From Clostridium grantii DSM 8605 (GTDB taxonomy: Bacteria > Bacillota > Clostridia > Clostridiales > Clostridiaceae), in the NCBI RefSeq assembly GCF_900129965.1, contig NZ_FQXM01000002.1, forward strand, positions 398,340 to 462,339: a DNA stretch of 64,000 bases, in the 5' to 3' direction. The first letter of the stretch is position 1, and every line of letters starts with the position of its first letter. Positions 28,030 through 36,772 of this stretch are shown one piece after another. Below the pieces are notes generated by a model that searched no databases, was not told the origin of the DNA, and saw only the letters and a program-made list of their open reading frames with translations. Position numbers and translations under genes: made by a program.

Positions 28030-29086
28030 TATGGTAAGTGATGAAAATATAGAGTTTTTACCTAATGATTTTGAAATAATGGGAGAAGAGAACTTAGCTC
28101 AGGTTGATAATATTTTTGCTAGTCAATCTTATTGGAAAGATGTATTGCATCGGTTTGTTAAAAACAAAGGTGCTATTATAGGATTAGTTTGTATAATATT
28201 GATTATAATTATGGCTATAATTGGAATTGGAATTAATGAAAATACTTATGATTCTCAAATTATTCAACATCAAAATCTTGCACCTAGAATCCCTTTTTTA
28301 GAAAAATTAGGGATATTTGATGGTAGTGAGAAAATGAATACATCTTCAGGTGTAGTTGAAGTAAATAAATATGTTTCAAATGATGGAAGCACAACTGGAT
28401 TAGAAAACGTTTATTATTGGTTTGGAACTGATGTTTTAGGAAGAGATATTTTTACTAGAACATGGATGGGAACTAGAATTTCTCTTTATATTGCATTGAT
28501 GGCTGTTTTAATAGATATGTTTTTTGGTTTAACATATGGTTTGCTTTCAGGTTATTTTGGAGGAGCAGTTGATAATGCAATGCAGCGTTTTGCAGAAATA
28601 TTAAATGGTATTCCTAATTTGGTAATTGTTACTTTGCTAATTATAGTTTTAAAACCAGGATTAATGACAATTACATTTTCTCTTATGATAACCGGGTGGA
28701 TTGGGATGAATAGAATTGCAAGAGCACAAATGTTGAAATTAAAAGAGCAAGAATTTGTATTAGCATCTAGAACTTTAGGAGCAAAAGATTTGTTTATTAT
28801 TTTCAAAGAAATCCTTCCAAATATTTTTGGGCAAATAATAACAAATACAATGTTCTCTATACCAAACGCAATATTTACAGAAGCTTTTTTAGCTTTTATT
28901 GGATTAGGAGTTCCAGCTCCAATGGCATCTTTAGGGTTATTAATAAGTGATGCATTTAAATCATTTACCACTCACCCTTATATGATAGTGCCACCAATAG
29001 TAGTTCTTGCAATTTTAATGCTAAGTTTTAACACTTTAGCAGATGGTATAAGGGATGCATTTGACCCTAAAATGAAAGAAATGTAG
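28022..29086 (+). CDS. oppC: Oligopeptide ABC transporter permease OppC
   Basis: A 354-residue permease, second pore subunit. An N-terminal cytoplasmic segment is followed by a first helix (VCIILIIIMAIIGIGI). A long external loop holds FGTDVLGRDIFTRTWMG, a hallmark of OppC/DppC. The EAA-type loop (EFVLASRTLGAKDLFI) and LAFIGLGVPAPMASLG are present. The ATG lies inside the end of oppB with AAGGAGG just before it, so translation is coupled. Confidence 0.95.
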   Translation: MSNMVSDENIEFLPNDFEIMGEENLAQVDNIFASQSYWKDVLHRFVKNKGAIIGLVCIILIIIMAIIGIGINENTYDSQIIQHQNLAPRIPFLEKLGIFDGSEKMNTSSGVVEVNKYVSNDGSTTGLENVYYWFGTDVLGRDIFTRTWMGTRISLYIALMAVLIDMFFGLTYGLLSGYFGGAVDNAMQRFAEILNGIPNLVIVTLLIIVLKPGLMTITFSLMITGWIGMNRIARAQMLKLKEQEFVLASRTLGAKDLFIIFKEILPNIFGQIITNTMFSIPNAIFTEAFLAFIGLGVPAPMASLGLLISDAFKSFTTHPYMIVPPIVVLAILMLSFNTLADGIRDAFDPKMKEM

Positions 29087-29098
29087 GAGGAGAAATAG

Positions 29099-30178
29099 AT
29101 GGAAAAAGAAAAAGTATTATCAATTAAAGATTTATCTATATCCTTCAACACATCATCAGGAAAGGTAGATGCTATTCGTGGGGTAGGATTAAACTTATAT
29201 AAAGGCGAAACATTGGCTATAGTAGGGGAAAGTGGTAGTGGAAAATCAGTTACAATGAAGGCTGTTATGGGTATACTTAGCAGTAATGGAGAAGTTAATT
29301 CAGGAAGTATTAATTATTTTTACTATAGAAATAAAGAAAAAGTTCAAGTAGATATTTTAAAAATATCCAAAAAAGAGATGAGAAAAAGAATAAATGGTAA
29401 AAGAATAGCAATGATTTTTCAAGATCCTATGACATCATTAAATCCAACCATGACAATTGGATCTCAAATCATGGATGGAATGATTTGGCATTATAAAACT
29501 CCTAAGAAAGAAGCTCAAAAAAAAGCAATTGAATTATTAGAACTTGTTGGTATTAATGATGCAGAAAAACGTATGAAAAATTATCCTCACCAATTATCAG
29601 GTGGAATGAGACAAAGGGTTGTTATAGCTATAGCTTTAGCTTGTAACCCAGATTTACTAATATGTGATGAACCTACAACTGCTTTAGATGTTACTATACA
29701 AGCTAAGATATTAGAATTAGTAAAAGATATTCAAAAGAAAATGAATATCTCAGTAATATATATTACTCATGATTTAGGAGTTGTTGCTAAAGTAGCAGAT
29801 TATGTAGCGGTTATGTATGCAGGTAAAATAGTTGAAAAAGGGACAATAGATGAAATATTCTATGATCCAAGGCATCCATACACTTGGGGATTATTATCTG
29901 CAATGCCTGATCTAGACACTAATGATGATAAGCTTTATACAATACCGGGTTCTCCTCCAAACTTGACACAAAAAGTACAAGGAGATGCTTTTGCACCAAG
30001 AAATATTTTTGCATTAAATATTGATAATCGTCTTGAGCCTCCAATGTTTAAAATTTCGGATTCTCATTATGCAGCAACTTGGTTATTGCACGAAAATGCG
30101 CCTAAAGTTGATATGCCAGCTGAGTTGAAGAAAAGAATAGAACGAATGTTAAAGGAGGCAGAAGAAAATGGAAAATAA
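29099..30178 (+). CDS. oppD: Oligopeptide ABC transporter ATPase OppD
   Basis: A 359-residue ATPase. Walker A is GESGSGKSV, the Q-loop is in IFQDPMTSLNPT, the signature LSGGMRQR and Walker B LLICDEPTTALD are intact, and the switch His is in ITHDLGVVA. The C-terminal oligopeptide extension begins PDLDTNDDKLYTIPGSPPNL. This family often carries an iron-sulfur site there, but here the usual Cys residues are absent. AGGAGG precedes the ATG, and it overlaps oppF by 11 bases. Confidence 0.95.
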   Translation: MEKEKVLSIKDLSISFNTSSGKVDAIRGVGLNLYKGETLAIVGESGSGKSVTMKAVMGILSSNGEVNSGSINYFYYRNKEKVQVDILKISKKEMRKRINGKRIAMIFQDPMTSLNPTMTIGSQIMDGMIWHYKTPKKEAQKKAIELLELVGINDAEKRMKNYPHQLSGGMRQRVVIAIALACNPDLLICDEPTTALDVTIQAKILELVKDIQKKMNISVIYITHDLGVVAKVADYVAVMYAGKIVEKGTIDEIFYDPRHPYTWGLLSAMPDLDTNDDKLYTIPGSPPNLTQKVQGDAFAPRNIFALNIDNRLEPPMFKISDSHYAATWLLHENAPKVDMPAELKKRIERMLKEAEENGK

Positions 30179-31094
30179 GCACCCTTTACTAGAAGTAAAA
30201 GAATTAAAACAATATTTTAAAATGAGTAAAAAATTCACAGTGAAAGCTGTAAATGGAGTTACATTTGAAATATATCCAGGGGAAACCTATGGGCTGGTAG
30301 GGGAATCAGGAAGTGGTAAATCTACCATTGGAAGAGCCATAATTCGTTTATACAATCCTACAGCAGGAAAAATAGATTTTGATGGAGTGGATATTTCGGG
30401 TAAATTAAGTGAGAAAGAGAAAAAGCATTTAAGAATTAATATGCAAATGATTTTCCAAGATCCTATGGCATGTTTAAATCCTCGTAAAAAAGTAATGGAT
30501 ATTATTGCACAAGGATTAGATGTGCATCATTTATATAATAATAAACAAGAACGTGAAGAAAAAGTTTTTAAAATCTTGGAAAAAGTAGGGTTGTCAAAAG
30601 AACATGCAAATAGATATCCTCATCAATTTTCAGGAGGCCAAAGACAAAGAATTGGGATAGCAAGAGCGCTTATAATGAATCCTAAATTAATAATAGCAGA
30701 TGAAGCTATTAGCGCTTTGGATGTGTCTATTCAAGCACAAGTGGTAAACTTAATGAAAGATATTCAAAAGGAAACAAATACGGCTTTTTTATTTATAGCT
30801 CATGATTTATCAATGGTTAAATATATTTCAGACAGAATTGGAGTATTACATCTAGGATATCTACTAGAAACAGGAACAAAGGAAGAGATTTTTACAAATC
30901 CAATCCATCCTTACACTAAGTCATTACTATCAGCAATTCCTCATCCAAATCCAATAGTGGAAAAAGTGAGAATATCTGAAACTTATGACTATGAAACTAG
31001 TGGAATAGATTATACAAAAGGTGTTAAGCAACATATAGGTGGAACTCATTATGTTCTTGCCAGTGAAGAGGAACTTAAAAGTTGGAAAAAATAA
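30168..31094 (+). CDS. oppF: Oligopeptide ABC transporter ATPase OppF
   Basis: A 308-residue ATPase, partner of OppD. Walker A GESGSGKST, Q-loop MIFQDPMACLNPRK, signature FSGGQRQR and Walker B LIIADEAISALD are all present, with IAHDLSMVKYIS holding the switch His. The C-terminal HPYTKSLLSAIPHPNP is typical of OppF. It is the last gene of the operon; a hairpin follows. Confidence 0.95.
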   Translation: MENKHPLLEVKELKQYFKMSKKFTVKAVNGVTFEIYPGETYGLVGESGSGKSTIGRAIIRLYNPTAGKIDFDGVDISGKLSEKEKKHLRINMQMIFQDPMACLNPRKKVMDIIAQGLDVHHLYNNKQEREEKVFKILEKVGLSKEHANRYPHQFSGGQRQRIGIARALIMNPKLIIADEAISALDVSIQAQVVNLMKDIQKETNTAFLFIAHDLSMVKYISDRIGVLHLGYLLETGTKEEIFTNPIHPYTKSLLSAIPHPNPIVEKVRISETYDYETSGIDYTKGVKQHIGGTHYVLASEEELKSWKK

Positions 31095-31100
31095 AAAAAG

Positions 31101-31147
31101 GGATAGTATATTTGTTCAAAAAAAGAACTTATATACTATTCTTTTCT
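31101..31147 (+). terminator. Terminator of opp operon
   Basis: Stem of about 10 bases (31102-31111 with 31131-31140) then CTTTTCTTTT. Confidence 0.65.
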
Positions 31148-31158
31148 TTTGTTAAATG

Positions 31159-31323
31159 TTATCCTTGGTTATTTATATGGGGACTTTGAGTTCCTTCTCT
31201 TTCAATAGAGTGTTTTTTCATAGTTCTATTTTTGTTTTTTCCTTCTTCACTAGCTAAAGAAGTTTGGTAATTACATTTTTCAGCTCTAACATCTTTTTTA
31301 TCTATTTGACTATCTTTAGGCAT
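31159..31323 (-). CDS. Small hydrophilic protein, 54 residues
   Basis: A short open frame in the gap after oppF, on the opposite strand. It encodes 54 mostly charged or polar residues starting MPKDSQIDKKDVRAEKC, with no hydrophobic segment and one Cys. A clear AGGAGG ribosome site lies 7 bases before the ATG, which is the main reason to call it a gene. The composition resembles small clostridial spore or stress proteins, but I do not recognise the family. Its stop lies just inside the opp terminator area. Confidence 0.55.
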   Translation of the reverse strand: MPKDSQIDKKDVRAEKCNYQTSLASEEGKNKNRTMKKHSIEREGTQSPHINNQG

Positions 31324-31444
31324 TGTAATTCCTCCTATATATAAATTTTATTTCTCTCTTATTATGAATGAAAATATAAAAAAATATTCTAATAATATAT
31401 GAGAATATTATTAGAATACTTTGAATCCTTTAAGTAAGAATATA

Positions 31445-31990
31445 TTAGTTAAGATTATTAATTATGTATATTGGCCACCTATTCTTATTTTCCCATCTAA
31501 AGTTTCCACTATTAGCACCATCACTATCATCAAATTCTTTGTCCATATATGTTATTATTTCTTCATCATATTCTTGTAGAGAAATTTCTATGCATAAAAA
31601 ACTTTTACTATTAATTGTTCTTGTATCTAGTTGGTAATCATCATTACTGTCGTTTTTAGCATTACTTTTTTCATTAAATGGATTTAAAGGCCAAAATTCT
31701 AGATATGGACCATTCCATCCAGTTGGATGAGTAGTAGATGTATCTAATAATTCTTCTTTATTAGTATAATTGTGGTTGTTTATCTTAGGCCATGCTCCAG
31801 TATCTACATAATGAAAATTGCAAGCTTCCTCTAAAACGCGACAATCAACTATAACTTTACTTGCTTTTGATAATTTGATGTAATCTGTAAATTTGGGTAT
31901 TGCTACAAAAGATAAGATTCCTAAAATTGAAATAACTATAATGAGTTCTATAAGTGTAAAACCTTTTTTTCTTGCATTATTTTTTTGCAT
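31445..31990 (-). CDS. Type IV pilin-like / pseudopilin (prepilin N-terminal motif)
   Basis: A 181-residue protein with a classic class III signal: RKKG then FTLIELIIVISILGILSFVA. The predicted peptidase cut is after G10, and Glu15 is the conserved Glu5 of the mature form. The rest is soluble and Asn/Asp-rich, like clostridial minor pilins or general-secretion pseudopilins. Start ATG 31990 lies behind AGGTGG; the GTG at 32002 is in that site. No peptidase, ATPase or other pilin gene is nearby, so it must use machinery encoded elsewhere. Confidence 0.85.
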   Translation of the reverse strand: MQKNNARKKGFTLIELIIVISILGILSFVAIPKFTDYIKLSKASKVIVDCRVLEEACNFHYVDTGAWPKINNHNYTNKEELLDTSTTHPTGWNGPYLEFWPLNPFNEKSNAKNDSNDDYQLDTRTINSKSFLCIEISLQEYDEEIITYMDKEFDDSDGANSGNFRWENKNRWPIYIINNLN

Positions 31991-32184
31991 TAACTTAACC
32001 ACCTATCATTATACATTTAATATACTAATACATATGATTATATCTCACAATATGGTAATTTTCAAGGTGAAGACTTCTATAAAACCTTTATATTAAAGTA
32101 TATTATCGAGTATCTTAACATTTTGTCGAAAATAGTTTAATATAATATATATATATTTTTTTTACGAGGGAGATTAAAAAATAA

Positions 32185-33528
32185 ATGATAAAAAACAGAA
32201 GAAAACAAAAAAATCATAAATTCAAACTTACAGCCAGTATAGTTATTTTGTTATTAACCGCTTTTTTTACTACAGCTTGTGGAAATGTAGGTAGTGATAA
32301 TTCCTATAACAATGAAAAAACACCAGCAGTTAGTGAAAATGAAGAAAACAAAAATTTAGTAGATTTAAACGGAGTATTAAAGGTGCATTATATCAATGTA
32401 GCTCAAGGAGATGCAATTCTTATTCAATGTGATGATGAAAATATGATAATAGATGCAGGAAAAAATAATAAAGCAGGATTAGTGGATTATTATTTAAAAG
32501 AGCAAGGAGTTGAGAAATTAGATTATGTAGTTGGCACTCATCCTCATGAGGATCACATTGGGGGACTAGATCTTGTAATTGATACCTATGATATAGGTAC
32601 AATTTTAATGCCTAAGATTACAGCTACTACTCAAACTTTCAAAGATTTAATTACTTCTATAAATAATAAAGATTTAAAAATTACAGAACCTATTGCTGGG
32701 ACAACTTATGAATTAGGAAAAGCAACCTTTGAAATTTTAGCTCCAAATAGTAGCGATTATAGTGATACAAATAATTATAGTATTGTAATTAAACTAACTT
32801 ATGGAGATACAAGCTTTCTATTCACTGGGGACTGTGAAGATGTTAGTGAGGAAGAAATGGTAGCAAAGGGATTAGATTTAAAAGCAGATGTACTTAAAAT
32901 AGGGCACCATGGAAGTCGTGATTCTACCATAGATGAGTTTTTGTTAGCTGTTGATCCTATGTATGCAGTAATAAGTGTAGGTAGAGTAAATACATACGGA
33001 CATCCTCATAAAAGGGTTATGGATAAATTAAAAGAAAAAAATATTGATGTTTATAGAACTGATGAAAGTGGCACAGTAATAGCTTCAAGTGATGGAAATA
33101 ATATTACTTTTAATACTTCCCCAGATAGCTATGATTATAGGGATGGAGATAAAAGCGGTTTAGTTGATGATAATGATGATAGTAATTATCCAGACGGAAG
33201 TAACAATAATTTATCAGTGGAAACAACTAATGATGATAGTGAAATTTTTATAGCTAATATTGATAAAGTAGGAGAAATAGTTACTATTAAAAATAATTCA
33301 AATAAAGATCAGAATTTAAAAGGATGGACTTTACTTTCTGTTACAGGAAACCAGGAATATATTTTTGAAGATTTTATTATTGAAGCAGGTACTTCTATAA
33401 CTATTGCAAGTGGTAAAGCACAAGGGGATATCAAATGGGGTACAGCTAATATATGGAATAATACTGGTGATGATAATGGGATTTTAAAAGACAATAATGG
33501 GAACATTATCTCAAAATTTACATATTAA
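32185..33528 (+). CDS. Secreted metallo-beta-lactamase-fold lipoprotein with C-terminal lamin-tail domain
   Basis: A 447-residue predicted lipoprotein (hydrophobic segment then TTAC, lipid Cys 32). Residues 63-310 form a ComEC/Rec2-type metallo-beta-lactamase domain: THPHEDHIGG (H119, H121, D123, H124), FTGDCED and KIGHHGSRDS. After an acidic Asp/Asn-rich linker (about 315-340), residues 345-447 look like a lamin-tail (LTD) domain with GWTLLSVTGNQEY. Such ComEC-like secreted enzymes are suspected nucleases or phosphodiesterases that handle external DNA. GAGGGAG lies 12 bases before the ATG. Single gene with its own terminator. Confidence 0.85.
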   Translation: MIKNRRKQKNHKFKLTASIVILLLTAFFTTACGNVGSDNSYNNEKTPAVSENEENKNLVDLNGVLKVHYINVAQGDAILIQCDDENMIIDAGKNNKAGLVDYYLKEQGVEKLDYVVGTHPHEDHIGGLDLVIDTYDIGTILMPKITATTQTFKDLITSINNKDLKITEPIAGTTYELGKATFEILAPNSSDYSDTNNYSIVIKLTYGDTSFLFTGDCEDVSEEEMVAKGLDLKADVLKIGHHGSRDSTIDEFLLAVDPMYAVISVGRVNTYGHPHKRVMDKLKEKNIDVYRTDESGTVIASSDGNNITFNTSPDSYDYRDGDKSGLVDDNDDSNYPDGSNNNLSVETTNDDSEIFIANIDKVGEIVTIKNNSNKDQNLKGWTLLSVTGNQEYIFEDFIIEAGTSITIASGKAQGDIKWGTANIWNNTGDDNGILKDNNGNIISKFTY

Positions 33529-33575
33529 AGAAAAAATACCTCATATGAATGCCATATGAGCTATTTTTTTCTTTG
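33527..33575. terminator. Bidirectional-looking terminator
   Basis: Long imperfect stem centred on CTCATATG/CATATGAG (33541-33560), flanked by A-run upstream and a T-run downstream. Confidence 0.7.
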
Positions 33576-33637
33576 AAATTTAGAATAATTAATATATAAT
33601 CAATAGTAAGTAATAAAAAGGAAGGAGCTTGAATAAA

Positions 33638-35755
33638 ATGGAATCAAATAACAAACAAGGATTGGGTACATTAGAAGGAGTTTATATACCTACTGTTTTA
33701 ACAATATTAGGTGTAATTATGTTTTTACGTTTGGGCTGGATAGTAGGGAATACAGGAATAATAGGAACACTAATTATTATTGTGTTGGCACATATTATTA
33801 CTGTAGCTACCACTTTATCCATGTCATCAATGCTTACTAATATTGAGATTGGTGATGGAGGGGCTTACGCAATTGTATCTAGATCACTAGGTTTAGAAAT
33901 AGGAGGAGCTATAGGAATTCCTCTTTATTTATCCCAAGCTTTGTCCGTTGCTTTCTATATTACTGGATTTACAGAACTTTGGGCATCTTTTTTTGATCAT
34001 CCTACTTGGCTTGTGGGATTGATTGTTTGGGGTGTTTTGACTACTTTATCTATGATAAGTGCTAAATTAGCTTTTAAAATACAATATTTTATATTAATAG
34101 CAGTAATTCTTTCAATTATATCTTTTTTAACTGGACCTTCAATGAATTCAGGAAATCCAGTGCTTATAGGAAAATTTGCACAAAGTGGGTTTTGGGAGAG
34201 TTTTGCAATCTTTTTTCCAGCAGTAACAGGTATCTTAGCAGGGGCTTCTATGTCTGGAGAACTTAAAAATCCAAGAAAAAGTATAATTAATGGAACATTA
34301 GCAGCGGTATTAACTGGTTTTATAATTTATATTGTTGTAGCTATAATTTTTTCAATGCATGCTACAGAAAATTTATTGCTAGCAGATAGTTCTATAATTC
34401 TTCAATTAGGAAGATTTAAGATTTTGATTATAGCGGGCATTATGGGCGCAGTTATATCTTCAGCTTTATCAACTTTAGTAAGTGCTCCACGTACTTTAGC
34501 AGCCTTAGCACAAAATAGAACTGTACCTTTTTCTAATTTTTTTGCAACTAAAGCTTCTAATAATGAACCGCGTAATGCTATTATTATTTCTTCATTGATA
34601 TCATTAGCAGTACTTTTACTAAGTAATTTAAATAGTTTGGCAGAATTATTAACTTTATTCTTTTTGACAACTTATTGTATGATTAATTTGGTGGTTTTGG
34701 TGGAAAAAGCTACAGGGGTAATGAGCTTTAGACCAAGGTTCAATATATCAACTTTTATTCCTATAGTAGGATTAATAGGATGTTTGTTAGCTATGATTTT
34801 AATTAATAGACTTTTCACATTTATCACATTTTTTGTGGTAATCAGTATTTATTATATTTTAAAAAGAAAAAATTTAGTGTCTCCTTGGGGGGATGTTAGA
34901 GGAGGAGTTTTTACCTCCATGGCGGAATGGGCTGCCCAAAAGTCAATGTATTTGCCTTATCATCCAAGACTTTGGAAACCCTCTATTGTGGTACCTATAG
35001 AGAAAAAAGAAGATTATAAAAAGGTACCACGATTTATACGTGATTTGATAAATCCAGCGGGTAGAGTATATTATTTAACTATTAAAGAAGAACAAAATAA
35101 TACACAAAATGTTAGTGATGATATGGATAGTACATTAGCACCATATAAAGAAGAAAATTTGTTTGCTCAACAAATTACTATTTATGAGGGGGATTTTAAT
35201 AGAGATTTAAAAATTGTTCTTCAAAGTTTATTAAATGTATTTTTACCTCCAAACACCATATTTTTCACTATTAGTGAGGATGCTGAAAGAAGAAAGAAAT
35301 TTAAAGAGTTATTGGATAGTTTAAAGGATATAAGACGAAAATTGGGGTTATTGTGTTTATATACTCACTCAAAATATGGTTTTGGACAAGAAAAGAATAT
35401 TAATTTATGGCTCAGAGATAAAAGTACTAACAATAATTTAGCTGTTTTAAGTGCTATTCAAATAATGAAAAATTGGAATGGTTCTTTAACTTTATGCAGG
35501 GTAATTGATAGTTCTTCAGATGTGAAACAAGTAGAAAAGGATTTGCACAAATTTATTGAAGATGCAAGATTACCAATCAACACGAAAATTCAAGTTATGG
35601 TTGGAAGTTTTTCAGAGCTTATACAGAAGGAACAAACAGATTTAAATATCCTTGGTATGCCTGAACAATTTGGTGAAATAGAGAAAATAATTAAAATTAT
35701 ACCGGCTAGTGTGCTATTTGTTGCGGATTCAGGACTTGAAAATGCTTTAGTGTAA
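33638..35755 (+). CDS. APC-superfamily permease resembling cation-chloride cotransporters
   Basis: A 705-residue membrane protein. The N-terminus GTLEGVYIPTVLTILGVIMF is strikingly like the first helix of SLC12 cation-chloride cotransporters (NKCC/KCC type). About 12 hydrophobic segments run to residue 430. The last 270 residues are soluble, as in that family. Bacterial members exist but their substrates (K/Cl or amino acids) are mostly unproven. I choose ATG 33638, 10 bases after AAGGAG, over the TTG at 33629. The amidase gene follows 23 bases later. Confidence 0.75.
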   Translation: MESNNKQGLGTLEGVYIPTVLTILGVIMFLRLGWIVGNTGIIGTLIIIVLAHIITVATTLSMSSMLTNIEIGDGGAYAIVSRSLGLEIGGAIGIPLYLSQALSVAFYITGFTELWASFFDHPTWLVGLIVWGVLTTLSMISAKLAFKIQYFILIAVILSIISFLTGPSMNSGNPVLIGKFAQSGFWESFAIFFPAVTGILAGASMSGELKNPRKSIINGTLAAVLTGFIIYIVVAIIFSMHATENLLLADSSIILQLGRFKILIIAGIMGAVISSALSTLVSAPRTLAALAQNRTVPFSNFFATKASNNEPRNAIIISSLISLAVLLLSNLNSLAELLTLFFLTTYCMINLVVLVEKATGVMSFRPRFNISTFIPIVGLIGCLLAMILINRLFTFITFFVVISIYYILKRKNLVSPWGDVRGGVFTSMAEWAAQKSMYLPYHPRLWKPSIVVPIEKKEDYKKVPRFIRDLINPAGRVYYLTIKEEQNNTQNVSDDMDSTLAPYKEENLFAQQITIYEGDFNRDLKIVLQSLLNVFLPPNTIFFTISEDAERRKKFKELLDSLKDIRRKLGLLCLYTHSKYGFGQEKNINLWLRDKSTNNNLAVLSAIQIMKNWNGSLTLCRVIDSSSDVKQVEKDLHKFIEDARLPINTKIQVMVGSFSELIQKEQTDLNILGMPEQFGEIEKIIKIIPASVLFVADSGLENALV

Positions 35756-35778
35756 ATATCAATTTAAGGAGTGAAGGT

Positions 35779-36711
35779 ATGTTAAAAAAACAGGGATTAA
35801 TTATACTGATATTATTTAGTTTAGGGATAATTTTAATGGGCTGTAGTAATAAAGATAACATGAGTATTAATGATGAAAAGATTGTTAATGTAAGCGCTGA
35901 AAAGAAAAATGAAACAAATATGCAAAATAAACCTGAAGAAGTTAAGGAAGAAGTTAAAGAGGAAGTTAAAGAGGAAGTTAAGGAAGAAGTTAAAGAGGAA
36001 GTTAAAGAAGAATTTAAAGAAGAAGTTAAGGGGGAGGTTAAAGAGGAAGTTAAGGAAGAGATTAAAGTGGAACCTAAAATTAATAAAGATAAGATGGTTA
36101 TTGTAGTAGATCCAGGTCATGGAGGTACTTCAAATTCTGAAAAAGAACCAAATTCACCTGATTCAAATACAATGAAATTAAAAAATGTTAGTGGAACTTC
36201 AGGAGTATCTAGTAAATTATCAGAGGCATCATTAAATTTGTCAGTTGCAGTAAAGCTACAAAAATACTTAAGTGATGCAGGATATGAAGTAGTGATGACA
36301 AGAACAAGTGGAAATGAAACAATTTCAAATGTTGAAAGAGCAGAAATAGGAAATGAAGTTAATGCAGATCTAGTAATTAGAATTCATGCAGATGGTTCAA
36401 ATGATTCAAGTGTTCACGGAGCATCTATGTTGGTTCCGGGCAATGTTGGATATGCAAAAGATATATATCAGAAAAGTGGAGTTTATGGGAAAACTATATT
36501 AAACGCTTTAACAAGTCAGGTTGGCATGAAAAATAGAGGCGTTATTTTGAGGAACGATATAACAGGGTTTAATTGGTCAAAAGTTCCAGTTGTACTAGTT
36601 GAAATGGGATATATGTCTAATCCAGAAGAAGATAAATTACTAGCCACCGATAGTTATCAAGAAAAAATAGCGAAGGCATTATATAGCGGAATTAATGAAT
36701 CTCTAAAATAA
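35779..36711 (+). CDS. N-acetylmuramoyl-L-alanine amidase lipoprotein
   Basis: A 310-residue cell-wall hydrolase. The lipobox is ILMGC (Cys 22). Residues about 53-95 are a run of EVKEE pentapeptide-type repeats, a stiff charged spacer from membrane to wall. Residues 105-308 are an Amidase_3 zinc domain with ligands in DPGHGG (H114), SEASLNLSVA, IRIHADGS and the catalytic Glu in VEMGYMSNPEED. It cleaves the bond between MurNAc and L-alanine. GGAG precedes the ATG. The neighbouring permease upstream may be co-transcribed. Confidence 0.9.
   Translation: MLKKQGLIILILFSLGIILMGCSNKDNMSINDEKIVNVSAEKKNETNMQNKPEEVKEEVKEEVKEEVKEEVKEEVKEEFKEEVKGEVKEEVKEEIKVEPKINKDKMVIVVDPGHGGTSNSEKEPNSPDSNTMKLKNVSGTSGVSSKLSEASLNLSVAVKLQKYLSDAGYEVVMTRTSGNETISNVERAEIGNEVNADLVIRIHADGSNDSSVHGASMLVPGNVGYAKDIYQKSGVYGKTILNALTSQVGMKNRGVILRNDITGFNWSKVPVVLVEMGYMSNPEEDKLLATDSYQEKIAKALYSGINESLK
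35938..36075 (+). repeat. Tandem 15-base repeat coding for EVKEE units
   Basis: Nine or so imperfect copies of a 15-base unit (gaagttaaggaagaa-like) inside the amidase gene, coding the spacer. Likely prone to length change. Confidence 0.8.
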
Positions 36712-36728
36712 ACAATTAATGCAAATAA

Positions 36729-36772
36729 AAAAATCCTTTATTGAAGAATAATTCTTCAATAAGGGATTTTCA
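36729..36772. terminator. Bidirectional terminator between amidase and MATE genes
   Basis: AT-rich stem around ATTGAAGAAT/ATTCTTCAAT with flanking AAAAATCC and GGATTTT. The last codons of the leftward MATE gene lie inside it. Confidence 0.75.

Noticed and set aside
35938..36075. Direct repeats in the amidase region as a possible non-coding repeat array
   Set aside because: They keep the reading frame of the amidase and code a charged spacer; open frames on the other strand are by-products.
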